The notes beneath the pieces are model-generated. The model was not told the origin of the DNA. It ran no database searches and worked only from the letters and a program-made list of their open reading frames with translations. Below are positions 57,101-64,000 of a stretch of DNA of 64,000 nucleotides, in pieces. The stretch is from CAYNHQ01 sp964397255 (GTDB taxonomy: Bacteria; Bdellovibrionota_G; JALEGL01; DATDPG01), in contig CAYNHQ010000003.1 in assembly GCA_964397255.1 (NCBI GenBank), forward strand, positions 124,001 to 188,000. The letters are read 5' to 3'. The position numbers were made by a program, and so were the translations under genes. Within the stretch, counting starts at the first letter, position 1, and every line of letters starts with the position of its first letter.

Positions 57101-58032
57101 AAAGAGAGTGCGATAATTTTGCGATGTAGAAGCTCTAAATCAATTCCTCGGAATTCCCCGGACCACTTTACATCGGGCCAGTTGCCTTTTACACGGCCTT
57201 CGGCACGCACCTTTCCTTTCGCGCCCATGGGTTTGGAAAAAACACCAAGGCTTCGAAGGGCAGCTTCCACCGGTTCCAATTCTCCCCGGACCTGCATGAA
57301 TAGATCCGCTTGGGGATAAGCATCTCCTTCGATATGTACGGACGTGCCTAAACCCTCCGCATCAAACTTTTTAAGTCGAATCCTGGAGCCTTCTCTTTCC
57401 GCTAGGATCGAGACTTGATCCAATCGAAGTGTATTGGACCCGCGCCGGATTTCTCCCGAAGCATTCCATGACCACAGCTCACCCCCCACGCCGCCTTTAA
57501 ATCCGGCCTGTCCGGTATCGACCAAAACTCGAATATCTTGTCCCGGCAATTTGAGCGAAAGCTTCGCGGAATGAACAGTGACGTTCTCGATATCCACACG
57601 AAGGAGGTCTTTAAGTGTCGGCAAATGAAATTTTCCCTCGTTGGACGGAGCCGGCATGGTGGCATCGGTCAAATCGAAACGAAGCTGCGGTCGTTCAATT
57701 TCCACCTGGCGAATTACAATTTTTCCCAAAAAGATCGGGCCCGCTCCCGGAACGATGGTCGCGCGCCCCACTCCGATGTAGCGGAGTGGCCCCGAGGATC
57801 GTTTGATTTCAATTCCTTCCGCTTCCATCCGCGGTGGGAGAATGGAAAGACTAAATGTGCCGATGGAAACCGTTGCCTGAAGACGCTGGGATAGTTGATT
57901 GATCAAAAGATCGCGCAGAACCACATCCAGAAAAGGACGACCCCAAAGGATTCCTCCTCCGATCAAAAGAGCGAACAAAAACAAGACTATAGCCGTACGT
58001 TTCTTCGTCAAGGCGTGCCTATATCCTCGCAT
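54139..58032 (-). CDS. tamB: TamB/AsmA-like translocation and lipid-transport protein
   Basis: A protein of about 1297 residues with an N-terminal transmembrane anchor (TAIVLFLFALLIGGGILW), a very long beta-helical/taco-like periplasmic region with repeated strand patterns (VRAEGRVKGNWPDVKWSGEFRG, GVVSGRLVMSGSQDQP) and the C-terminal DUF490 domain (ILSLLTLGVDMDELVNSG, TLQFVPFYSDDTKSTGLKM). TamB works with TamA and in phospholipid transport between membranes. I start at ATG 58032 (MRGYRHALTKK) instead of 58068. Confidence 0.93.
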   Translation of the reverse strand: MRGYRHALTKKRTAIVLFLFALLIGGGILWGRPFLDVVLRDLLINQLSQRLQATVSIGTFSLSILPPRMEAEGIEIKRSSGPLRYIGVGRATIVPGAGPIFLGKIVIRQVEIERPQLRFDLTDATMPAPSNEGKFHLPTLKDLLRVDIENVTVHSAKLSLKLPGQDIRVLVDTGQAGFKGGVGGELWSWNASGEIRRGSNTLRLDQVSILAEREGSRIRLKKFDAEGLGTSVHIEGDAYPQADLFMQVRGELEPVEAALRSLGVFSKPMGAKGKVRAEGRVKGNWPDVKWSGEFRGIDLELLHRKIIALSFSFRLRREKLEAASGEINVDGTPGRFTVGEIAPGYPGVFSIQANDVSYAAIQRTIDPTLTSSLSGNVNINVSGRIGFSPLFLVGEAKVTAPLIHLDLAEAVRPYLPFEFHEVEVNAKYHVTPSLEFLIDECSAKANGLEGTYSLSVQKGPTVSMKWTANIRDLSQVFSPNAHFRGSATLGGGANYNKYPYNVLLKLAAQNFQVGDRLPASLSGDILVDRERMELRQFRMKQGHSTMMVESTIPRDSAETKDGFSVRVDAKDFDLGWLSDLAAKRFPQIGKMDGVVSGRLVMSGSQDQPNGVLEVRGESLSWRNQAFDHADIEADFVGGAISFRKGELKSESATLSVKGDIGATSFHDFQIEGSQIPLSMLNLPPWIYRFASHASGSARLEGKLEDPTIQSAIQFQRKEEGSPMGIIGTGDASGNWSNLLWKLNLLNGTLQAEGKVNGQTGDHFEASGKASQFSLAPLLPRATSLLTGTFAISGNPKRNESWEGGIDLEQFNVSRGDWKAALENPIHLGMERGVISLQRAKWIGSDTSIEIGGNLSMPKNRMDVHLSGAVALDVLTFVDSGVNRTEGDAKIEATVSGPLSSPEVAGDVVVTNGLIQFRGFPHPIERIELHATLDQQRIFVDQLKASLAGGAVTGGGEVNLPFADREGSFALEARVDHAQLRFPAWIPSNVSGTLSLVGALNRPTLRGDLVAHEATYREDWDWKSRVLTFRSGGRLDRMFRSEEEHVAFDLLIRSEGDTLFLHNNIATATMRGEIRLTGTDRAVGVLGRIDVIRGKVEFLDNEFEVSSGVITFESPTSVRTLFDLSARTRVQTTDILLDIRNEKDEVMAFLSSQPPKDETNILSLLTLGVDMDELVNSGNGGSQAFSNSLLPSVLSSPVQSKLESGLRKASIVDTLQFVPFYSDDTKSTGLKMIIGKQLFPKVRVFYSTDLISQGSENVLRLEQRLNDHISVQGSMRDKQTDTTQEFGVGLDLEFKTEF

Positions 58033-58094
58033 GCTCTCCCGCAAGTGGCAACCGAAGAGACGCGGCAAACTGCTTGAATTGTTTGGAATTTATT

Positions 58095-58123
58095 GTTGGC
58101 GTCGGCATTTCGCCGACGCCAAC
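58095..58123 (-). terminator. terminator after the cold-shock gene
   Basis: A perfect 12-bp stem GTTGGCGTCGGC/GCCGACGCCAAC with a 5-base loop, followed on the minus strand by AAT-rich sequence. It lies between the cold-shock gene and tamB and would mainly end cold-shock transcription. Confidence 0.75.
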
Positions 58124-58137
58124 AGTGTGAATAAACT

Positions 58138-58338
58138 TTAGATCTTACGGACGTTCGACGCTTGTAGACCTTTAGGGCCTTCGGTTACATCAAACTCCAC
58201 CCGATCGCCTTCGTTTAACGAGCGAAATCCATCGGCCGTGATCGCAGTGTGATGGACGAAAATATCTTTCCCATTCTCCTGCTTAATAAAGCCGTAGCCT
58301 TTGCTATTGTTAAACCACTTCACTGTTCCTTGTTCCAT
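58138..58338 (-). CDS. cold-shock protein (CspA family)
   Basis: A 66-residue single OB-fold nucleic-acid chaperone: GTVKWFNNSKGYGFI (RNP1), DIFVHHTAI (RNP2), RVEFDVTEGPKGLQASNV. All aromatic RNA-contact residues are present. ATG 58338 is preferred over a GTG at 58344. The 5' leader up to 58420 is about 80 bp, within the size where cold-shock mRNA elements occur, but no specific structure was identified. Confidence 0.95.
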   Translation of the reverse strand: MEQGTVKWFNNSKGYGFIKQENGKDIFVHHTAITADGFRSLNEGDRVEFDVTEGPKGLQASNVRKI

Positions 58339-58418
58339 ATTCACTTCAACCTCTTTATTTCATTTCAGCGAAGCTGTAAGCCGCTTCCATTCGCTCCTCG
58401 AACCACACTGGCCGAGAT

Positions 58419-58453
58419 TAAAAAAAAGCCGTAAGCACCTTGCGCTCACGGCT
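58419..58453 (-). terminator. intrinsic terminator of the ZIP-cupredoxin gene
   Basis: On the minus strand AGCCGTGAGC, 7-base loop, GCTTACGGCT followed by a run of T. It ends transcription about 70 bp after the 58523 stop. Confidence 0.85.
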
Positions 58454-58522
58454 CTCAGACTTCACGGGTACTGAATTTCCGTAAGACTTCGGGGTGTTAG
58501 TAACCTTCTTCGCGGTTTCCTG

Positions 58523-59617
58523 TCAAGGGAGGACGTCGATCGTTCCAAACATTCCGCGGGCCAAATGCCCCGGCATATCGCAGATCATCGCCACTCGCCC
58601 GGGACCCCGCGGGTGGAGGAGAATGGCGGTGGAGCCTCCCGCTGGAACCACTGCCTCAATTCCTTTCCCCATTCCGATAATCTCAATTTCATGATCGACA
58701 TCGGCCTTATTTTGGACCACCACTTTCGTAACCGAGGAGGACGAGATTGAAAAATGGTTCGGAACAAAAGAGTAGCCTTCCATCGAGAGTGAAACCGTGT
58801 GCGCAAGATCGACTTTTTCGAAGTCTTTCATCATCGCGCTTTCAATCGCTAGTTCGGATGCAAAAGCGATAAAAAAACCCGTCACCAATCCCGTGGTCGC
58901 CCAAAGATGCTCCCCTTTCATTCGCCCCAAATGCATCAGCTCTCCGATCACGTACAGAATGGAACCCGCCGCTAGAGCTTGAAAGAGAATTTCCAAGTCA
59001 GGGGAATGGACACTCACACCTAGGAGCGTCCCCAGAAATGTGGGGCCTCCACCGATCAATCCCATGAGGCCAAGATACCGAACGGATGGTTCCTGCCCCG
59101 TCAAAGGACCGGCGATCCCAAAACCCTCCGTGGCATTGTGCAGGGCAAAACCAATTACCAACAAATAACCCAGCGAGAGGGCTCCGGACACAAACGACTG
59201 TCCGATCACCAATCCTTCACTGAAATTGTGAAGACCGATCCCGATGGCAATCATCAACGCCACGCGTCTTGGGTTGCTCCCACCGGCTGCTTTTTCTTTC
59301 CTGCGAAGAAATCGAAGTTCGAAAAGAACCAACGAAAAAATTGAGACAGAAAAAGCTCCTACGAAAAGGAATATGTTCCAAAGTGTATCCTGACTTGACC
59401 CCAAATGAAGCGCAGAGAGCTTGAGGGATTCCTCCACGCTCTCCATTAATTGATAGGCGATTTCCACGAAGAGAAAGAGAAGGACACCGATGGACACGGC
59501 ATTCAGTAAGGCACGAATCCGAGCGGGCGGCTGAAGACGCGCGATGGGAAGTCCGATGTAGATCGTAAACCCGGCAATTGCGCCTAAGAATAAAACGTAG
59601 CCATAGAACTGGGTCAT
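58523..59617 (-). CDS. ZIP-family metal transporter with C-terminal cupredoxin domain
   Basis: A 364-residue protein. Residues 1-260 contain about eight transmembrane helices with ZIP signatures IGIGLHNFSEGLVIG and GFALHNATEGFGIAG (metal-binding HN..E pairs). Residues 275-364 form a cupredoxin-like fold: GYSFVPNHFSISSSSVTKVVV, DHEIEIIG and MICDMPGHLARGMFGTIDV. The H...C-x4-H-x4-M pattern has all type 1 copper ligands, so it probably binds copper outside the membrane. Starts at ATG 59617 (MTQFYGYVLFLGAIAG); an upstream start at 59671 adds a nonconserved stretch. Confidence 0.88.
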   Translation of the reverse strand: MTQFYGYVLFLGAIAGFTIYIGLPIARLQPPARIRALLNAVSIGVLLFLFVEIAYQLMESVEESLKLSALHLGSSQDTLWNIFLFVGAFSVSIFSLVLFELRFLRRKEKAAGGSNPRRVALMIAIGIGLHNFSEGLVIGQSFVSGALSLGYLLVIGFALHNATEGFGIAGPLTGQEPSVRYLGLMGLIGGGPTFLGTLLGVSVHSPDLEILFQALAAGSILYVIGELMHLGRMKGEHLWATTGLVTGFFIAFASELAIESAMMKDFEKVDLAHTVSLSMEGYSFVPNHFSISSSSVTKVVVQNKADVDHEIEIIGMGKGIEAVVPAGGSTAILLHPRGPGRVAMICDMPGHLARGMFGTIDVLP

Positions 59618-59711
59618 TCGGGCGCGGATGATGCTGAGGGAATTCTCTTTGGTCAAGTGAATGGTATGCAAAGGTTTTGCGCCTTTTTCAATCCTGCTTT
59701 AGGCTCATAAG

Positions 59712-60413
59712 GTGTCGGTTTCGTTACAAAAACTTAGCGTAATTGTTCCAGTATTTAACGAACGAAAAACGATCGATGAACTCGTTCGACGAGTGCGCGA
59801 ATCCCCCTATCCAAAAGAGCTTCTCATTGTGGATGATGGATCCACCGACGGAACCCGCGAACGTCTTCAGGAGCTAGCCAAGAAGTTTCCGGAGGTTCGA
59901 TATATCGAGCACGTAAAAAACCAGGGGAAAGGCGCAGCGATTCGTACCGCTCTTGAAAAGATCGCGGGCAATGTCGTCATCATCCAGGACGCCGATCTGG
60001 AATACGATCCTGCCGACTATCCACTTCTTCTTCGACCTATTCTCGAGGGGAAAGCCGATGTCGTTTACGGGTCTCGATTCTTGGGAGGGTCGCACCGCGT
60101 TCTTTTCTTTTGGCATTATGTGGCCAACAAATTTTTGACCACCGTTTCCAACGCTCTAACAAACCTCAACTTAAGCGATATTGAAACCTGTTACAAAGCG
60201 TTTACGAGCGATGTGGCTCGAAAAATTAAGCTCACGTCTGACCGATTTGGTTTCGACCCTGAGATCACAGTCCGATTTGCAAAGTTGAAATGCCGAATCT
60301 ACGAAGTCCCCGTTTCCTACGCTGGAAGAACCTATGCGGAAGGAAAGAAGATCCGCTGGACGGATGGGTTTACTGTTCTCTGGGCCATCCTCCGAACTCA
60401 ATTTTTTTCATGA
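59712..60413 (+). CDS. family 2 glycosyltransferase (dolichol-phosphate-mannose-synthase-like)
   Basis: A 233-residue GT-A enzyme: LSVIVPVFNERKTIDELVRRV, LLIVDDGSTDGTRERLQEL, NQGKGAAIRTALEKI, VVIIQDADLEYDPADY (the DXD metal site) and YGSRFLGGSHR. C-terminal part matches DPM1-type enzymes making polyprenyl-phosphate sugars, which are donors for membrane GT-C enzymes such as the next gene. GTG start. Its stop overlaps the downstream TMTC-like gene by 4 bp. Confidence 0.93.
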   Translation: MSVSLQKLSVIVPVFNERKTIDELVRRVRESPYPKELLIVDDGSTDGTRERLQELAKKFPEVRYIEHVKNQGKGAAIRTALEKIAGNVVIIQDADLEYDPADYPLLLRPILEGKADVVYGSRFLGGSHRVLFFWHYVANKFLTTVSNALTNLNLSDIETCYKAFTSDVARKIKLTSDRFGFDPEITVRFAKLKCRIYEVPVSYAGRTYAEGKKIRWTDGFTVLWAILRTQFFS

Positions 60414-61951
60414 AGAATCGAATCTTTTCTCTTTCCGTATTTTTTGCGGCCCTTCTGGTCCTCTCTCCCACCATTCATTCCACCTACCAATACGACGATG
60501 TGGGGTTGGTGGGAAAAAATCTGTGGATCGGTACTCTTCAGGGAATTCCACGATTTTTTACCGGCGATTTTTTCCGGGACGTTTGGGGTGACAAAATCTA
60601 CCGCCCCTTCCTCATGCTCAGCATCTCGGCCGATCAATGGATCTTGGGACATCAGGCTTGGACATATCACTTGGTAAACCTCATTTTACACGGTTTGGTA
60701 TCTTTGCTTTTTTACAAAGTTCTGTGCCGCTATTGGGGAGATTCGTTTTTATCCCTGTTCCCTCCCCTCCTTTTCGCCGTACATCCCGTACATGTCGACG
60801 CCGTCGCTTTTATCGTTAATCGATCCGATCTACTTGCTGGCATTTTTCTTCTCTCTGGGTGGCTCGTCTCCTTATCGTGGGGCAGCGCCCTTCTTTTTCT
60901 CTGCGCATTTCTCTCAAAAGAATCAGCCGCTTTTATCGTCGTTTTATTTCCCCTCTTTCTTTGGTTCTCAAAGAAACTGGGATGGAAGGAAGAAGCGTTC
61001 CTTTTCAGAAAAACCATCGCCAGTTTGGCGGCGTTCGCGGTCTATGTGTTTATGCGATGGTATGCGATTGGCAGTTTCGGCTCATCGGTATCTGAATCGT
61101 TCTTTACCGACCGATCCGCGCATATTTTAACCCCCACCATTGCTCGCATTTTTAAGGATTATCTTTGGCTTTTGGTTTTCCCCACCCATCTCCGTGTTGA
61201 TTACTCCGATTATTCCATCCGAGGCGATCCATTCGAACTGGAAGCCATGGTTTCCTACGGGATTCACATTCTGCTCTTTATATATGCATATAGTTGCCGG
61301 CGAAGATGGCCCGCCATGATGATTGCCATTATCGGGTTTTATGTTTCCCTTTTACCCGTCGCGCACATCATTCCCTTTCGGGATATCTTCGCGGAACGAT
61401 TTCTCTACCTTCCCAGCGCTTTTTTCTTTGTTGCGGTCGCCCTGGTCCTCCATCGCGCCCTTCAAAAGGAAGCATTACAACTAGCCGGAAGTTTCATCCT
61501 CCTACTCTTGGGATTTGTGGCCTTTTCATATGCGACGTTTTTTCGATCCCCGATCACTCTCTGGACGGCGATGGCAGAAGAGCAACCGACTAATCCCAAA
61601 TTTCAGTACAATGCGGGAGTGACTCTTTTCGATCATCGTGACTGTACCGCAGCTACCCAGCATTTAATGGAGGCTCTTCGCTTACGCCCTACTTACGGAC
61701 GTGCTCTTCGACCGATCGCCAAATGCATGTTGATAAGCGGCGATAAAGAAGGAGCGCGCAGGTTATTTGAGCGCGCGGTAGAGATCGAACCAGGGGATGT
61801 CGAATCAAGAGAGGACCTCGCACTTTCCTACTATTTTTCAAACGAAATGGCTCGCGCGAAACAAGAGATCGACGCGGCTTTACACCTATCGCCCCATCGC
61901 AAAAGAACGCATGAAATTGCGGGCTGGATTGAAGCCAAATCCACACATTAA
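60410..61951 (+). CDS. TMTC-like lipid-linked-sugar glycosyltransferase with TPR
   Basis: A 513-residue paralogue of the 38446 protein. About ten transmembrane helices, the family landmarks STYQYDDVGLVGKN (acidic DD pair) and LFAVHPVHVDAVAFIVNRSDLLAG (TMTC HPVHxxAVxxxxxRxDLL motif), IYRPFLMLSISADQ, then C-terminal TPR-like repeats. Coupled by a 4-bp overlap to the polyprenyl-phosphate sugar synthase, its likely donor source. Acceptor is unknown. Confidence 0.85.
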   Translation: MKNRIFSLSVFFAALLVLSPTIHSTYQYDDVGLVGKNLWIGTLQGIPRFFTGDFFRDVWGDKIYRPFLMLSISADQWILGHQAWTYHLVNLILHGLVSLLFYKVLCRYWGDSFLSLFPPLLFAVHPVHVDAVAFIVNRSDLLAGIFLLSGWLVSLSWGSALLFLCAFLSKESAAFIVVLFPLFLWFSKKLGWKEEAFLFRKTIASLAAFAVYVFMRWYAIGSFGSSVSESFFTDRSAHILTPTIARIFKDYLWLLVFPTHLRVDYSDYSIRGDPFELEAMVSYGIHILLFIYAYSCRRRWPAMMIAIIGFYVSLLPVAHIIPFRDIFAERFLYLPSAFFFVAVALVLHRALQKEALQLAGSFILLLLGFVAFSYATFFRSPITLWTAMAEEQPTNPKFQYNAGVTLFDHRDCTAATQHLMEALRLRPTYGRALRPIAKCMLISGDKEGARRLFERAVEIEPGDVESREDLALSYYFSNEMARAKQEIDAALHLSPHRKRTHEIAGWIEAKSTH

Positions 61952-63522
61952 CGGAGCAAAACCGCTTCGATCCCATCCGCCGAGAATCTTTGGGACACGA
62001 TTCTCTTCGCGCGAGCTTCAACGAGTAAATGCATATTTCTTGCGTCCTCCACAAATTGCGGGTCGGTATGCCAGATCCAAAGAGTACTCTTGGCGTCCCT
62101 CGTTTTCGAAACACAATCCTCCTGACAATAGAGTTTTTGGAATGTACGAATGTAGTAGCGAACGGGAAGTTCCATATCCGTCGAAAAAGAGACAATGAGC
62201 GGCCGCTCGGACGGATTAGGGAATGCACTTTCAATTTGATGAGCGATTCCACGATAATCCGGACGAGGAAAAAAACGATACGCCGACGGAAATGCGAACG
62301 CCTCGACAGCGATCATGCAAAGAGCAAATGCTATTTTTAGCGACCTGTGCGATATTTTTTCAGCAAGACCTACCAAAAGTAGCAAGACAAATGGAACGAT
62401 TGGAATCATGGAGTGAAGTGAATAGATGGGTCGAAGAAGTAGGCCCACGATTTCAATCACTCCGATGTAAAATAATACGAAGAGTATTGATAAAACGTAA
62501 ATCGATTGCACTTGAATCTTATTTCTCCACGAGGAGAAGCTATTTACGTTAGATAGAAACACAATAACGGCAAAGAGAATGGAGTAAAGAATGAATGCCT
62601 TTAATGTCAGGGTCTCCCAACTGATTGGCCCTTTCAAGCCTCCCTCCCTCCAGTTATGCAAAGGGAAATAACTCAGAAGTAGCAAGCTTACCCCAATGAA
62701 ATAAAGAATGAGTTGTTGAATCCTAAAAAAGTGTCGTGTTTTCACAACAGCAATACCCAGCGGAATACCGAAGAGAAGTTTCTGAACTAACGGCCACCAC
62801 TCGATATTTCCTTGAAGATGCCCTTGAGGCAGATAAAAAAGGTGCCAGATCGCCGACGGGAACCAGATGGCGTAGCATACGAGAAGGATTAATTGACCTT
62901 TCCACCATTTAGTGTCTCGGTTTCCATTTCCTCCATTCACAAAAAAGAAATAAATGAGATTTTCAAAGACGATGATAATCGCACCATAGTAATGCGTATA
63001 AAGTAGCGCAGCTGATACAAGTAAAAACGCTGGAAGTGGATATCCTCCATCATTCTCCCTTACCCAAGAGGCAAACAAAAGGAGGCTTACTGTCGAGAAA
63101 AGTAGAAGAAGGGCGTAAACCCCCGCCTCCTGCGAATAATAAATCGCAAAGGGATGAAGAGCGAAAAGCAACGCAAAAAGAATAGTGGAAAACTTGGTTC
63201 CATACTTTGACGTCTCTATATATGCAACAACCACGGCGAGAGTTCCAAGAAGAACGGCAAGCATTCGAACTTGAACTTCCGAATCGCCAAATACCTCCAT
63301 CCAAATCTTCATAAGCGAGGTAAATAGCGGGGGATTCGAATTTCTCCACATCATGACCGGGAAAAGGTACGACCACGGATATTTCCCATTTTCCATGAAC
63401 ACCAACTCGTCGAACCATAAAGAAGGCTTTCCTAACCTGTATAGGCGCGCAAAAAGAGCGATTAAGAAGAGAATCGTAGCTATAATTGTCCTGCCGTGAG
63501 TTCGAAAGAGGCGAACCATCAT
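61948..63522 (-). CDS. GT39/ArnT-like membrane glycosyltransferase
   Basis: A 524-residue polytopic protein with about twelve helices. LGKPSLWFDELVFMENG near the N-terminus carries the catalytic Asp-Glu of PMT/GT39-type enzymes, NPPLFTSLMKIWMEVFG and FALHPFAIYYSQEAGVYAL are typical, and a C-terminal soluble domain follows. It would transfer a sugar from a lipid carrier. Start ATG 63522; the frame extends upstream without conserved sequence. It is convergent with the TMTC-like gene by 4 bp and divergent from the next gene with overlapping starts. Confidence 0.82.
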   Translation of the reverse strand: MMVRLFRTHGRTIIATILFLIALFARLYRLGKPSLWFDELVFMENGKYPWSYLFPVMMWRNSNPPLFTSLMKIWMEVFGDSEVQVRMLAVLLGTLAVVVAYIETSKYGTKFSTILFALLFALHPFAIYYSQEAGVYALLLLFSTVSLLLFASWVRENDGGYPLPAFLLVSAALLYTHYYGAIIIVFENLIYFFFVNGGNGNRDTKWWKGQLILLVCYAIWFPSAIWHLFYLPQGHLQGNIEWWPLVQKLLFGIPLGIAVVKTRHFFRIQQLILYFIGVSLLLLSYFPLHNWREGGLKGPISWETLTLKAFILYSILFAVIVFLSNVNSFSSWRNKIQVQSIYVLSILFVLFYIGVIEIVGLLLRPIYSLHSMIPIVPFVLLLLVGLAEKISHRSLKIAFALCMIAVEAFAFPSAYRFFPRPDYRGIAHQIESAFPNPSERPLIVSFSTDMELPVRYYIRTFQKLYCQEDCVSKTRDAKSTLWIWHTDPQFVEDARNMHLLVEARAKRIVSQRFSADGIEAVLLR

Positions 63523-64000
63523 ATTCAGCGCATTATAACCATATTCGTCATCGCGCTTTTTAGCCGTCTTCTTTTCCGACTGGAAATGGCACCACATTCC
63601 TATCTTCTAACTCCCGTCCTAGATGCCAAAAGTTACCTGGATTGGGCGATTCGGATAGCCACCACCGGAAGCCTGGGAGAAAGCGTGTTTCACCAGGCAC
63701 CCGGCTATCCGATACTTGTGGCCGGGTTTTTTTCCGTCGTCGGCATTTATCCCATCGCATGGATTTTCGTTCAAAACGTGATCGGAGCATTGGCCTCGGT
63801 TTTGACATATTTCATTGCGCTTCGGATTTTTACTCTCCGAACGGCTTGGATCGCAGCATTTGGAATGGCGATTTACCCGGTGTTGATTCCCTTCGATCAG
63901 GTGTTTGAAAAAACGACCCTTTCAGTCTTCCTGGGAACATCTCTTCTTGCCGCTACACTTTATCTCGATTCAAAAAAACCGAGGACATTGGAGTATTTCG
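63496..64000 (+). CDS. membrane glycosyltransferase, 5' part
   Basis: The frame from GTG 63496 to the window end is open for 168 codons: hydrophobic TIFVIALFSRLLFRL, then TPVLDAKSYLDWAIRIATTG and VFHQAPGYPILVAGFFSVVG, IAWIFVQNVIGALASVLTYF. The DA.SYLDWA and QAPGYP pattern resembles the N-terminus of ArnT/PMT-type dolichyl-phosphate-mannose-protein glycosyltransferases. The rest lies outside the window. The GTG overlaps the divergent gene's start by about 27 bp, so a later start is possible. Confidence 0.75.
   Translation, partial: MSSKEANHHIQRIITIFVIALFSRLLFRLEMAPHSYLLTPVLDAKSYLDWAIRIATTGSLGESVFHQAPGYPILVAGFFSVVGIYPIAWIFVQNVIGALASVLTYFIALRIFTLRTAWIAAFGMAIYPVLIPFDQVFEKTTLSVFLGTSLLAATLYLDSKKPRTLEYF

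Noticed and set aside
1..64000. tRNA or rRNA genes as integration targets
   Set aside because: None recognised by eye; the islands abut protein-gene 3' ends instead. A dedicated tRNA scan would settle it.

Overview
This 64 kb window is one contig from a Gram-negative bacterium of roughly even base composition. It encodes TamA/TamB, outer-membrane barrels, several lipoproteins and periplasmic proteins with Sec signal peptides. Gene content and style (SecA with a zinc tail, an LIV-type transporter, sigma-54-type promoters, many toxin-antitoxin pairs) would suit a delta-proteobacterium-like or Bdellovibrionota-like lineage. That placement is inference; no rRNA or tRNA gene was recognised.

Layout. 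0-3.3 kb: end of a UvrD/PcrA helicase, an O-methyltransferase and ychF. 3.4-13 kb: an accessory island directly behind the 3' end of ychF. It holds a secreted metalloprotease, small envelope proteins and lipoproteins, an ISL3-type insertion sequence and five toxin-antitoxin-like modules. 13.1-20 kb: core genes secA, an M23 peptidase, a PP2C phosphatase, an acyltransferase and recN, then a HEPN/MNT pair. 20.8-25.3 kb: a complete branched-chain amino-acid ABC operon. 25.4-31.2 kb: a zinc-uptake-like operon (outer-membrane barrel, ZnuA, ZnuB, lipoprotein) ending in a secreted dipeptidyl peptidase III. 31.3-40 kb: a degenerate HD-GYP pair, a transmembrane cyclase fused to a phosphonate-binding-like sensor, exonuclease III, two methionine sulfoxide reductases and a TMTC-like membrane protein. 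40.1-48.9 kb: a second accessory island directly behind the 3' end of groEL. 48.9-51.2 kb: fmdB-groES-groEL. 51.3-58 kb: tamA-tamB. 58.1-64 kb: cold-shock protein, a ZIP-cupredoxin fusion and a cluster of lipid-linked glycosyltransferases.

The most striking structure is shared by the two islands. Each sits behind the 3' end of a housekeeping gene, and inserted genes or toxin-antitoxin pairs are separated by short diverged copies of that gene's 3' end. The ychF copies encode the same C-terminal peptide with different synonymous codons. The groEL copies carry the Gly-Met-rich tail or the stop codon plus terminator hairpin. A third, smaller set repeats the tail of a small envelope protein, and one module is flanked by a perfect 54-bp direct repeat. 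No integrase is visible. This looks like serial capture of small cassettes at gene 3' ends by an unidentified mechanism.

Within the ychF island at least four loci share a near-identical control region: CTGACA/TGTCAG half-sites at fixed spacing, then 42-43 bp to a GG-N10-GC sigma-54-type promoter, with the start codon only 2-6 nt from the predicted transcription start. This implies a small sigma-54/enhancer-binding-protein regulon of exported proteins carried on the cassettes. One member has been split by the ISL3-type element at codon 7.
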